From the NCBI GenBank assembly GCA_020632575.1, contig JACKFH010000009.1, positions 1-64,000 of the forward strand: a stretch of 64,000 nucleotides of DNA, written 5' to 3'. The notes under the pieces are model-generated. The model was given only the letters and a program-made list of their open reading frames with translations. It was not told the origin of the DNA and did not search any database. Of the stretch, positions 17,657 to 25,407 are shown piece by piece. Each line of letters starts with the position of its first letter. The first letter of the stretch is position 1. Source of the stretch: Candidatus Omnitrophota bacterium. Lineage in GTDB: Bacteria > Hinthialibacterota > Hinthialibacteria > OLB16. The translations under genes were made by a program, and so were the position numbers.

Positions 17657-18619
17657 CTATTCGTTCAGTTCTCCGAAGAGTTTGACAAACTCGTTGAAGT
17701 AATCCCAATCGAAATGTTCGCCCATTTCATCCCGCATCACCTTGAGCGCGACCGCCGTCGGCATCGGATCCCGATAGGAACGGACCGTGGTGATCGCGTC
17801 GAAGACGTCCGCCAGTGCGCAGATACGGGCGTATGGGTGGATCTCATCGTCTCTCAACCCGTGGGGATACCCCTGCCCGTTCATCTTCTCGTGGTGCTGC
17901 AGGACGATTGCGTCGATGATCGGGTCGCCATGTCGGGTGCTGTTGAGAATTTCCTGACCGATTTGCGGGTGACGGCGCATGAGTCGCCATTCCTCGTCGT
18001 CCAACTTGCCGGGTTTGTTGATCACGCCCGGCGGGATCGCGGACTTGCCGATGTCGTGCAGAAGAAAACCCTCGCCGATGACCTGGTAGTTGTGCTCTCC
18101 GGGGAGGTGCGGAAGAACCTTTTGCATGAGGGCGGTGGCGAAGATGGTCACATTCACCGAATGCGTGTAGGTGTAATAATCGTGGCAGGTCAGGAAGATC
18201 ATCTTTCGGGTCGCTTCCTGATCGTTGGCCATCAGATCGACCGCTTGATTGATCGTATCCTTCGCCTGTTGGATACGAATATTGGAGCGGGGGCTGACAA
18301 ACAAGTCCTCCATGATCGTGGCCGTCGTGTCGTACACAACGCGTGTCTTCTTTTCCACTGGTGCATCGGGATCCCTGACTGTCTCCGCCACCATCTTGCT
18401 CGAATAACCGAAATAGTCCTCGCGTTGATGACGCGGTACGAACAGGTTTTGGACATCGTTCTGCTTCAGTTTCTCCAAAACCTCTTCGGTGAATTGAGTG
18501 TCCTTATGTCGATAGAGGACAGGCGGCGAGCTCGATGAGTGGAGCAGATAGAGATCGAAAGGGGGAACGGTGTCGACTCGAAGAGAATGGAGACTGATCG
18601 GAAAATACGATTCAGACAT
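17657..18619 (-). CDS. HD-GYP cyclic-di-GMP phosphodiesterase
   Basis: The C-terminal half holds a complete HD-GYP domain: the HD pair at residues 188-189 (LLHDIGK), His217, the HH pair at 242-243, GYP at 250-252 within NGQGYP, and Asp271 (ALADVFDA). These domains hydrolyse cyclic di-GMP. The N-terminal ~140 residues resemble the extra domain often found before HD-GYP in non-receiver proteins; no receiver or transmembrane part is present, so it should be cytosolic. The gene lies 17 bases after gatC and ahead of a membrane protein, in one apparent operon. Confidence 0.92.
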   Translation of the reverse strand: MSESYFPISLHSLRVDTVPPFDLYLLHSSSSPPVLYRHKDTQFTEEVLEKLKQNDVQNLFVPRHQREDYFGYSSKMVAETVRDPDAPVEKKTRVVYDTTATIMEDLFVSPRSNIRIQQAKDTINQAVDLMANDQEATRKMIFLTCHDYYTYTHSVNVTIFATALMQKVLPHLPGEHNYQVIGEGFLLHDIGKSAIPPGVINKPGKLDDEEWRLMRRHPQIGQEILNSTRHGDPIIDAIVLQHHEKMNGQGYPHGLRDDEIHPYARICALADVFDAITTVRSYRDPMPTAVALKVMRDEMGEHFDWDYFNEFVKLFGELNE

Positions 18620-18636
18620 GGTTATTACTCGTTATC

Positions 18637-18930
18637 CTAAGAGCCATCGGCGACTTTCGGAACCTCGAAAAAGGCGTCCTTGGTTCGGGCGCTGTTTTGG
18701 AGTGCGCTCTCCAAGGGGATTGGCTTGCCCGGGACATCGGGGCGAAACACATTCTCCACCGGCACGGCGTGGAAAAGCGGCTCGACCCCCGCGGTGTCGA
18801 GTTCGTTGAGTTTGGCCGCGTAATCCAGGATCGCGGAGAGTTGCTCCGCGTAACGATCCATCTCCTCCTCGGTGAGTTCCAACCGTGACAGCAGAGCGAT
18901 GTGTTTCACTTCCTCGCGTGTGACCGACAT
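18637..18930 (-). CDS. gatC: Asp-tRNA(Asn)/Glu-tRNA(Gln) amidotransferase subunit C
   Basis: The 97-aa length and sequence fit GatC: an N-terminal helix pair (TREEVKHIALLSRLELTEEEMDRYAEQLSAIL split here for brevity), then LNELDTAGVEPLFHAVPVEN and the C-terminal FRPDVPGKP. GatC stabilises the GatAB complex that amidates misacylated Glu-tRNA(Gln) or Asp-tRNA(Asn). gatA and gatB are not adjacent: the next gene downstream is the HD-GYP protein. The organism therefore uses the indirect amidation route, with the other subunits elsewhere. Confidence 0.93.
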   Translation of the reverse strand: MSVTREEVKHIALLSRLELTEEEMDRYAEQLSAILDYAAKLNELDTAGVEPLFHAVPVENVFRPDVPGKPIPLESALQNSARTKDAFFEVPKVADGS

Positions 18931-19021
18931 ATCCTCGGGTTTGTCCTTCTATTGTCGATGGAGCCTAGCTCGACTAGATAATATCGATATCGGGTCCATC
19001 GTCTAGACTGTGGGTGGGATT

Positions 19022-19055
19022 GCCCCAACCCCCGCTGCAATCAGGGGGTCGGGGC
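19022..19055. other. GC-rich imperfect hairpin between gatC and the peroxiredoxin gene
   Basis: GCCCCAACCCCC and GGGGGTCGGGGC pair over 12 positions with one mismatch around a 10-base loop. It lies 15 bases past the stop of the minus-strand peroxiredoxin gene, where a terminator is expected, but no T-tract follows on that strand. Upstream of it, 18960-19010 is AT-richer with short palindromes (ATATCGATAT) and may hold the gatC promoter. Confidence 0.4.
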
Positions 19056-19069
19056 TAATGGAGCATACC

Positions 19070-19711
19070 TTATTTCGACGAATATTCCTTGGCTTTGGCC
19101 ACCAACTCCTCGGAATTGAGGCGCTCCGTGTAGTTGGGATCGGAGTAAGTCCACAGGATCTTGCCATCCGTTCCGATCAGGAAGACCGCCGGGATGGGGA
19201 GGAGGTGGTGGTCATGGCCAGAGGCCTCCTCGAGATCGATCTTGTAACCCTTATACTTCTCAATGGTTTCATCGCTTACTTTGAAGGCGATGCCCAGCTT
19301 CTTGGCCATGTCCATGCTCGAATCGGAAACGAGACGATACGGCAGTTCCGCCTCCTGCTTCGTGCGTGAGAGAATCTCGGGTTTGTCCGCGCTCACCGCG
19401 ATCAATTGATAACCCAGATCGACCAACTCGTCCTCAAAGTTTTTCAAGTTCCTCAGGTGCTGGTTGCAGTAGCGGCACCAATCGCCACGGTAATAGACCA
19501 AAACTACCGGTTTCTCCGAATAAAGATCGCTGACCGAAACCGCCGAGCCGTCGGGGTTGTATAAATTTCCCTCCGGCATCATCTGCCCGGCGTTGATCGG
19601 ATCGGTTTCCTCCGCCGACATCGCGGCGTCCGCCGCAAAGGCTTGCTCCATCAGCAAGCACAGAACCAGGATGATTGGCGCCGCAAAAAGAATCGAAAGT
19701 CTCCGTATCAT
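19070..19711 (-). CDS. Secreted AhpC/TSA-like thioredoxin-fold protein
   Basis: From the ATG at 19711 (GGAGG twelve bases upstream) the protein starts with a signal peptide (IRRLSILFAAPIILVLCLLMEQAFA) and runs 213 aa. The thioredoxin fold of the peroxiredoxin-like AhpC/TSA family follows: VVLVYYRGDWCRYCNQHL holds a CxxC pair, then QLIAVSADKPE, YRLVSDSSMDMAKKLGI and IPAVFLIGTDGKILW. It should act in the periplasm as a peroxide or thiol-disulfide reductant. The DWCRYC motif places it with the peroxiredoxin-like group rather than classical 2-Cys peroxiredoxins. It may serve cytochrome or disulfide homeostasis, but that is only inferred. Confidence 0.85.
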   Translation of the reverse strand: MIRRLSILFAAPIILVLCLLMEQAFAADAAMSAEETDPINAGQMMPEGNLYNPDGSAVSVSDLYSEKPVVLVYYRGDWCRYCNQHLRNLKNFEDELVDLGYQLIAVSADKPEILSRTKQEAELPYRLVSDSSMDMAKKLGIAFKVSDETIEKYKGYKIDLEEASGHDHHLLPIPAVFLIGTDGKILWTYSDPNYTERLNSEELVAKAKEYSSK

Positions 19712-19916
19712 GAAAATCCTCCATTGAGTTGTGGGGCGGACCCGGCAAATCGGGCGAAACCCTTTGGAATAGTTGATCCTGCCATAAGCCTTCAAAACGG
19801 GGCCAAAACATGGAGGTCACTCCCTCACAAGAATTAAGTCGAGGGTGATTGAAACCCAGATTGAATTGGCGCAATATACTTTTCATTGTAAAGTACATGT
19901 CAACGAGGAGTCCTAA

Positions 19917-21020
19917 ATGCCCTTAAAGAATCCTCCCCACCAGCCGTCGGAGGTTATCGAGGCGCCAGGATTCAACCTTCTCGCCCGGATCTATTTCGTC
20001 TTTCCATTGATCCTGGCCCCTCTATCCGCCATCTGGTTGGTCCTTATCTACTTCTCCGCATTCTGGGACAACTCGATTTCGGTTGCCCTTTTGATGTTGT
20101 CTCCCAAAGCCATGGTTCTCCAGGCGCCGTTTATCATCCTTGCCTCCCTGAGTTCGTTGAAGTTCCTGAAGAATCCGACCGTGGAGTGCCACTCCCTTTG
20201 GATTCGGTGGGGGGTCGCATTGGGGATGCTTGTCGGTCTCTATTTCACATTGATTGTCTTAATCGCCGAACATGAATTTAATGGGGACTACCCCTGGAAC
20301 ATTTACCAACGGGCCTTCTTCCTCCTCCTGGTCACATTCGGGTTCTTCATCTTAACGCTCCCGTGGCTTTCAGTGAGGTTCCAAAACTTCCTTCAGAGAC
20401 ACCTGATTCTCTTTCTCGCCACACTGCTAATCATTCATCTCCCGATTGGCATCGTTTACGGATTCGAATCCGCCATTCTTTGGCCGATGATTCTGGTTCG
20501 CTTTGCCGGACCTTGGTATTTTGCGACCGAGTGTTGTTTGACATACTCCATCTGGCGGCATTGGATCGATGAGGATGGCCCAGATGCCGGATGGAAGCCG
20601 ATCGACTTCTACTTGCCCTCGGGATTAGTCTCCACATTCCTCCTAAGCGGATACGCATCCTTCAAAATCGCCCAGGATCTCAAAGCCACACTCCCGCCCC
20701 CAGACGACTGCTTCATCGCCACCGCCGCCGCCCAAGGCCACCCCTCCATCGTACATTCCTGGGAAATCACCGATGAGGATGGCCGAATCCATCGGGTCAA
20801 CCGGCAGTTGCTTATCCTGAAGAAATTCGAATTTCGGCTGATGAAATCTGCTCCGAGGTTTCATGCTGGTCTACGAGTAGTCTACAATCGGGTTGGCCCG
20901 CTGGGGTCGCGGATGATTCGGCCCAAGCTGCTGGCGGATCTGGCATATTTTGCCCTGAAACCGGTGGAGTGGGGGGCGAGATTGTCGACAAAGCCGTTGG
21001 TGTCGGAGGATGACGAGTGA
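19917..21020 (+). CDS. Membrane protein with CFI-box C-terminal domain (copy 1)
   Basis: About six transmembrane helices fill the first 265 residues. The C-terminal ~100 residues start with CFIATAA (about residue 265), the hallmark of CFI-box-CTERM proteins. These end with a hydrophobic helix after a conserved block, here YNRVGP...LADLAYFALKPVEW. The role of the box is not established; a sorting or processing role has been suggested from its name. Between the box and the block is a segment (ITDEDGRIHRVNRQLL) shared with the next gene. The start ATG at 19917 has GAGGAG about 6 bases upstream. The next gene overlaps its stop by four bases (GTGA), so the two form an operon. Confidence 0.8.
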   Translation: MPLKNPPHQPSEVIEAPGFNLLARIYFVFPLILAPLSAIWLVLIYFSAFWDNSISVALLMLSPKAMVLQAPFIILASLSSLKFLKNPTVECHSLWIRWGVALGMLVGLYFTLIVLIAEHEFNGDYPWNIYQRAFFLLLVTFGFFILTLPWLSVRFQNFLQRHLILFLATLLIIHLPIGIVYGFESAILWPMILVRFAGPWYFATECCLTYSIWRHWIDEDGPDAGWKPIDFYLPSGLVSTFLLSGYASFKIAQDLKATLPPPDDCFIATAAAQGHPSIVHSWEITDEDGRIHRVNRQLLILKKFEFRLMKSAPRFHAGLRVVYNRVGPLGSRMIRPKLLADLAYFALKPVEWGARLSTKPLVSEDDE

Positions 21021-22117
21021 TAGTAGAGGAAGACTCGAGGTACGCGGACGATTCCTTGGATGAGGTTGCTTTTTCAAGAATCGCGATCGCTTTGGCTTTC
21101 CTCCCTCTAGTGGTCTTTCCCACGCTCGGTCTTTTGGTTGTTCAGCCCTTCGCCACACTCTTCTTGGATAATCAGACCCCTGTATTCTCTTTGTTGCTTG
21201 CGTATCCGATTGTGATGGTCCAGATTCCTTTCGTGGCGATCGCATCCTTCCAATCCATGCGATTTCTTGAGAATCCCACTCGAGTTTACGAAACGGTTTG
21301 GGTTCGTTGGGGAATTTCGATTGGTGTTCTCGTGGGCGCTTATTTCTCAACTTTGACTCTCGGAATCTTGTTCTTTGTTTTGAGCACAGAGCCGTGGACA
21401 CTGTTGATATTGGTTTTCCAACTTCTTTTAACCATCCTGATTCTCTGGGATGGCTTCGGATTTTTCCCGGATTACTCTCTCAACAAATGGCTATTCCCAG
21501 TGTTTCTTACCCTTTTGGTGCTGATTTCATCAATAATTGAAGTCGGGGGTCCCATCGTACGACCGGTCTTCCTCTTGCTTGTTTTCGCAGCCCCCGGGTT
21601 TTTAATGGTGGAGGTTGGCCTGTCGGTCTATGCATGGAGAATTTGGTGGAGTTGCGACATACAATCGGCGCCAGCCAAGGCCCCCCGATATTTCCCCCTT
21701 GGTCTCCTCACCCTTTTCACCACAACCCTGATCTACTCGATCAAACTTGCCTTCGTGTGGAGGGCCAATCTCCCCCCACCACAAAACTGCTTCATCGCCA
21801 CCGCCGCCGCCCAAGGCCACCCCGCCATTGTCGGCTCCTGGGAGATCACCGATGAGGATGGCCGAATCCATCGGGTCAACCGGCAGTTACTCACCCTGAA
21901 GGAATTCGAGAGGCGCCTGATGAAATCTGCTCCGGGGTCTCATGCCGGTCTACGCGCGGTCTACAATCGCGTCGGCCCGGTTGTAGCGTGGGTGATTCGC
22001 CATAAAGTTCTGGCGGATGTGGCCTATATCGCGCTGAAACCGGTGGAGTGGGGGGCGAGGTTGATGACCACCAAAAGGACTGGAATTGAGGGCCAATTCC
22101 AAGTTGGCAAAAAATGA
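21017..22117 (+). CDS. Membrane protein with CFI-box C-terminal domain (copy 2)
   Basis: A tandem paralogue of the previous gene (366 versus 367 aa) that starts with GTG at 21017 inside the previous stop. The membrane half has diverged strongly but keeps the same plan (a PF/FLENPT-type segment followed by VRWGISIGVLVGAYFS). From CFIATAA onward the two are very similar, also at DNA level: a run of about 40 identical bases covers the ITDEDGRIHRVNRQ codons (20770s and 21850s). This suggests either recent duplication with fast change in the membrane part or gene conversion of the 3' end. It ends in a GQFQVGKK tail absent from copy 1. Confidence 0.8.
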   Translation: MIVEEDSRYADDSLDEVAFSRIAIALAFLPLVVFPTLGLLVVQPFATLFLDNQTPVFSLLLAYPIVMVQIPFVAIASFQSMRFLENPTRVYETVWVRWGISIGVLVGAYFSTLTLGILFFVLSTEPWTLLILVFQLLLTILILWDGFGFFPDYSLNKWLFPVFLTLLVLISSIIEVGGPIVRPVFLLLVFAAPGFLMVEVGLSVYAWRIWWSCDIQSAPAKAPRYFPLGLLTLFTTTLIYSIKLAFVWRANLPPPQNCFIATAAAQGHPAIVGSWEITDEDGRIHRVNRQLLTLKEFERRLMKSAPGSHAGLRAVYNRVGPVVAWVIRHKVLADVAYIALKPVEWGARLMTTKRTGIEGQFQVGKK

Positions 22118-22213
22118 GACAGGGGGTTGAGTCAAACCCGCACTTTTGTGATATAAATGAAATGGAGGAGTCCATCTAAATGGGCTAAAAGTTCAAGAGA
22201 AGGGGAGGGCGGC

Positions 22214-23491
22214 ATGCCGAGGTTTCTTTTATTTTCTTCACTCTTCATTTTTGTGGGCGTCCTCTCGATCGGCCTCCCGGCGTTTGCCCAAAAACTTTAT
22301 TTCGAGCAACAACAGGAAGTCACTTCGGATGATATCGCCTCCGGCGATTTGTTCGGTTGGTCCGCGTCGCTTAGCGGAGACTTGGCGGCTTTTGGCGCGC
22401 TTGCCGATGAAAGCCGAACCGGCGCGGTCTACCTTTTTCGCCGATCCGGAACGACCTGGACTCAGGAACAAAAAATCACCGCCTCCGATGGCGAGGCCGA
22501 TGATGTCTTCGGCAGCAGCGTCGCGGCGGGCGGAGACTATGTCATCGTCGGCGCCGGCGAGGACAGCCCCGCCGGTCACAACTCCGGGTCCGCCTACATC
22601 TTTCACACCACCGGAGAGGGCTGGTACGAACAAAAAAAGATCGTCCCCAGCGATCACATTCTCGATGACAAATTCGGCGAGCCCGTTTCCATCAGTGGCG
22701 ATAGCGTTGCTGTGAGCTCTCGGTTCCATGACGATTTCGCGAACCGGTCGGGTTCCATCTATGTCTTCGTTCGAGATGCCACCGATTGGACCGAACAACA
22801 AAAAATCAACCCCTCTCTGCCGCTCACTGAAGGTCTATTCGGATCGTCGGTGGACATCACGGGAGATCAACTGATCGGCGGTCAACCCGGGGGCGCGACC
22901 AACACCGGCAAAGCCTTTGTCTTCGTTCGATCGGCCAGCACGTGGAGTGAGGTGGAGGTTCTTATCCCCTCGGATGGCGCGGTCGGCGATGAGTTCGGAC
23001 GCGCGGTCGGAATCGAGGGCGACACCGCGGTGGTCGGAGCTCCGCTCAACGACACATTTGGAGGCTCCTCGGGCGCGGCCTATGTCTACATGGAAACCTC
23101 GCCGGGAGTCTGGACGGAAATCCAAAAACTAACCCCGCCCGGAAGCATGGGCGGCGATCAGTTCGGCGTTTCGGTGGCCATTAGCGGGGACACGATTCTC
23201 GTGGGCGCCGATGGGACAAGCGAGCCCGAACCGGGGTGTGGCGCGGTCTATGTGTTTGTTCGAGATGGAAACAGCTGGGTTTATGAGGCCCGTTGGTTTG
23301 TGGAGGATGTCTCCTCCAACCAGACCTTGGGACGGGTGATCGCGCTCGATGGCGACACCGGGGTCTCCGGCGCCATCGGAGATAGCGACCCGGGTTTTTT
23401 CACCGGGACCGGCTACATCTTCAGTCGAACCTCCCCCACCATCCCCGGCCAAGAGCCCGGATCGCATGTGGAAGGATGGTTTCGGTATTGA
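22214..23491 (+). CDS. Secreted FG-GAP beta-propeller protein
   Basis: I place the start at the ATG at 22214: GGGAGG lies six bases upstream and a signal peptide (PRFLLFSSLFIFVGVLSIGLPAFA) follows. The mature part consists of about seven repeats of the FG-GAP type with the pattern DxFGxSVxxxGDxxxVGA...GSAYIFxR, as in integrin alpha-subunit propellers. It is likely a seven-bladed propeller filling the whole protein, so a surface or periplasmic binding role is likely, perhaps calcium-dependent. There is no anchor or extra catalytic domain. Its last codons overlap the start of the ankyrin gene. Confidence 0.85.
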   Translation: MPRFLLFSSLFIFVGVLSIGLPAFAQKLYFEQQQEVTSDDIASGDLFGWSASLSGDLAAFGALADESRTGAVYLFRRSGTTWTQEQKITASDGEADDVFGSSVAAGGDYVIVGAGEDSPAGHNSGSAYIFHTTGEGWYEQKKIVPSDHILDDKFGEPVSISGDSVAVSSRFHDDFANRSGSIYVFVRDATDWTEQQKINPSLPLTEGLFGSSVDITGDQLIGGQPGGATNTGKAFVFVRSASTWSEVEVLIPSDGAVGDEFGRAVGIEGDTAVVGAPLNDTFGGSSGAAYVYMETSPGVWTEIQKLTPPGSMGGDQFGVSVAISGDTILVGADGTSEPEPGCGAVYVFVRDGNSWVYEARWFVEDVSSNQTLGRVIALDGDTGVSGAIGDSDPGFFTGTGYIFSRTSPTIPGQEPGSHVEGWFRY

Positions 23492-23793
23492 GCAGTATCG
23501 AACGCGAAAAAGTCAGCGAGGTTTTCAAGTCGCTGAAATATGAGGACATCGATCGACTCAAGGAATTGATCGAGGAGGACCCCGACCTGGTGAATGCTCG
23601 TTCATCGGCCGATCGGACTCCTTTGCACACCGCCGCCCGGCGCGGGTTCATTGAAGCGGTCGAATTGTTGATCGACAAGGGCGCCGATCTCGAGGCCAAA
23701 GACTACCGAGAGTGGACCCCGCTGGACTGGGCCATCGATCAGGACCAACAGGATGTTGTCCAATTGATAAAGTCCAAGAGTTCCTCGGCCTGA
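23476..23793 (+). CDS. Small cytosolic ankyrin-repeat protein
   Basis: A 105-aa protein without a signal peptide: an N-terminal helix pair (EVFKSLKYEDIDRLKELI) and about two to three ankyrin repeats (RTPLHTAARRGFIEAVELLI, EWTPLDWAIDQDQQDVVQLI). The start at 23476 overlaps the FG-GAP gene by 16 bases; a TTG at 23488 would remove four residues. Partner unknown. Confidence 0.8.
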   Translation: MVSVLSSIEREKVSEVFKSLKYEDIDRLKELIEEDPDLVNARSSADRTPLHTAARRGFIEAVELLIDKGADLEAKDYREWTPLDWAIDQDQQDVVQLIKSKSSSA

Positions 23794-23820
23794 CTTTCCA
23801 TTCCGAAATTAACCCACCCC

Positions 23821-24477
23821 ATGACCGACCCGAACTTCGATTTAAACCGATTCCGCGAATCCCTTCGAGAGACTCCATTGTTGGAGGATGAGGCGGGCCA
23901 CGACCCGTTTCAACTATTTGCCCGCTGGTATAACGAAATGGAAAAGGCGGAGATCTTTCAGCCCACTGCCATGACCCTCGCCACCGTTTCGGAGGAGGGG
24001 AGGCCTTCCGCGCGGGTGGTTCTTCTCAAGGAATACGGCGAGGAGGGGTTTGTCTTTTTCACCAACTACGAAAGCCGAAAGGGAAGGGAACTCGCCGCCA
24101 CCCCCCATGCGGCGCTGCTCTTCTATTGGCGCGAACTCGGTCGCCAAATCCGTATCGAGGGGAGAGTCGAGAAGACCGATTCGGAAACCTCTTTTCAGTA
24201 CTTCGCCAGCCGTCCACGCGGCAGCCAAATCGGCGCCTGGGCCTCCGCTCAGAGCGACACCGTTGAAAGTCGCGAGGAGATGGACCAGCGTTACCGAGAG
24301 GTGGAGGAAAAGTTCAGGAACGAAGACCCGCTCCCTCTTCCGCCCTTCTGGGGAGGTTATCGGTTGGTCCCTTCTCGCTTCGAGTTCTGGCAAGAGAGAG
24401 CCAGCCGTTACCATGATCGACTTGTGTACGACCGGATCCAGGAAAACTCATGGAGTCTCTCGAGACTCAATCCCTAG
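23821..24477 (+). CDS. pdxH: Pyridoxamine 5'-phosphate oxidase
   Basis: PdxH oxidises pyridoxamine 5'-phosphate or pyridoxine 5'-phosphate to pyridoxal 5'-phosphate with FMN and oxygen. The 218-aa length is typical. Visible family marks are the substrate arm near ETPLLEDEAGHDPFQLFARWY, the FMN-binding SARVVLLKEY and FFTNYESRKG, then RQIRIEGRVEK, SRPRGSQIGAWASAQS, and the C-terminal WGGYRLVPSRFEFWQ followed by RLHDR-like RYHDRLVYDR. The requirement for oxygen suggests at least occasional aerobic life. It is followed after 12 bases by the deacetylase gene. Confidence 0.95.
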   Translation: MTDPNFDLNRFRESLRETPLLEDEAGHDPFQLFARWYNEMEKAEIFQPTAMTLATVSEEGRPSARVVLLKEYGEEGFVFFTNYESRKGRELAATPHAALLFYWRELGRQIRIEGRVEKTDSETSFQYFASRPRGSQIGAWASAQSDTVESREEMDQRYREVEEKFRNEDPLPLPPFWGGYRLVPSRFEFWQERASRYHDRLVYDRIQENSWSLSRLNP

Positions 24478-24489
24478 GATCTTGTCGCA

Positions 24490-25407
24490 ATGAAAGCCGT
24501 TTATAGCCCCATCTATTGCATCCCACTCCCCGAGCGCCATCCCTTCCCGATGGAGAAATTTCCGGAACTCCACCGTATCCTGTTGGAGGAATCTCTCCTC
24601 TCAAAAGAGGATGTGGTCATCCCCGAAGAGGTCGATTGGGAGGACCTGCGTCTGGTCCACACCGATGAATACCTCGAAAAACTCCGAGAGGGGAAGCTCT
24701 CCGTCCTCGAACAACGACGAATGGGCCTCCCTTGGTCGGAGATCCTGATCAAACGATCGAGAACAGCGGTGTCCGGAACCATCCTCGCCACGGGACTTGC
24801 CCTAGAGGAGGGGATTGCCGCCCACCTCGCCGGAGGCACCCATCATGCTTTCGCCGATCGGGGCGAGGGGTATTGCGTTCTCAATGACGTCGCCGTCGGG
24901 ATTCGCCGTCTTCAGCGGGCCGGGAAGATCGAGAGGGCGTTGGTCATCGACCTCGATGTCCATCAGGGCAACGGCACCGCCTCCATCTTCGAGGAGGATC
25001 CTTCCGTTTACACCTTCTCGGTCCATGGCGAAAGGAATTACCCCATCCGAAAATCGACCTCGGATCGGGATGTCGGTCTACCCGACCAGGTTGGGGATGA
25101 TGGATATCTTGAGGCGCTCCAACTCCACCTTCCAGAGGTCATCGAGGAAGCCGATCCCGATTTGATCTGCTACCTCGCCGGGGTCGATGTCGTCGAGGGA
25201 GACCGATTCGGCCGGATCAACCTGACTCGCGAGGGGCTCAGAAGACGGGACCGATATGTTCTGGAAACAGTGAAGCAAACAGGAATTCCTTTGACCCTGC
25301 TCCTCTCGGGGGGCTACGCGAAAACTCCAACCCACACCGCCGACCTTCATGCGACCGTTCACCGCGAGGCCGCCGAGGTTTTCGCAAATGGAGCCCTTCA
25401 GGGTTGA
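24490..25407 (+). CDS. Histone deacetylase-family amidohydrolase
   Basis: A zinc-dependent acetyl-lysine or acetylpolyamine deacetylase of the arginase/deacetylase fold (305 aa). Catalytic marks are GGTHHAF at 115-121 (the His pair), the Zn-binding D156-V-H158 in DLDVHQGNGTA, and AGVDVVEGDRFG around 220. The motif FCVLNDVAVG-like GYCVLNDVAVG also fits. Length and sequence resemble the class IV/bacterial single-domain group. The true substrate is unknown. The 3' end overlaps the convergent exoprotein gene by ten bases. Confidence 0.92.
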   Translation: MKAVYSPIYCIPLPERHPFPMEKFPELHRILLEESLLSKEDVVIPEEVDWEDLRLVHTDEYLEKLREGKLSVLEQRRMGLPWSEILIKRSRTAVSGTILATGLALEEGIAAHLAGGTHHAFADRGEGYCVLNDVAVGIRRLQRAGKIERALVIDLDVHQGNGTASIFEEDPSVYTFSVHGERNYPIRKSTSDRDVGLPDQVGDDGYLEALQLHLPEVIEEADPDLICYLAGVDVVEGDRFGRINLTREGLRRRDRYVLETVKQTGIPLTLLLSGGYAKTPTHTADLHATVHREAAEVFANGALQG

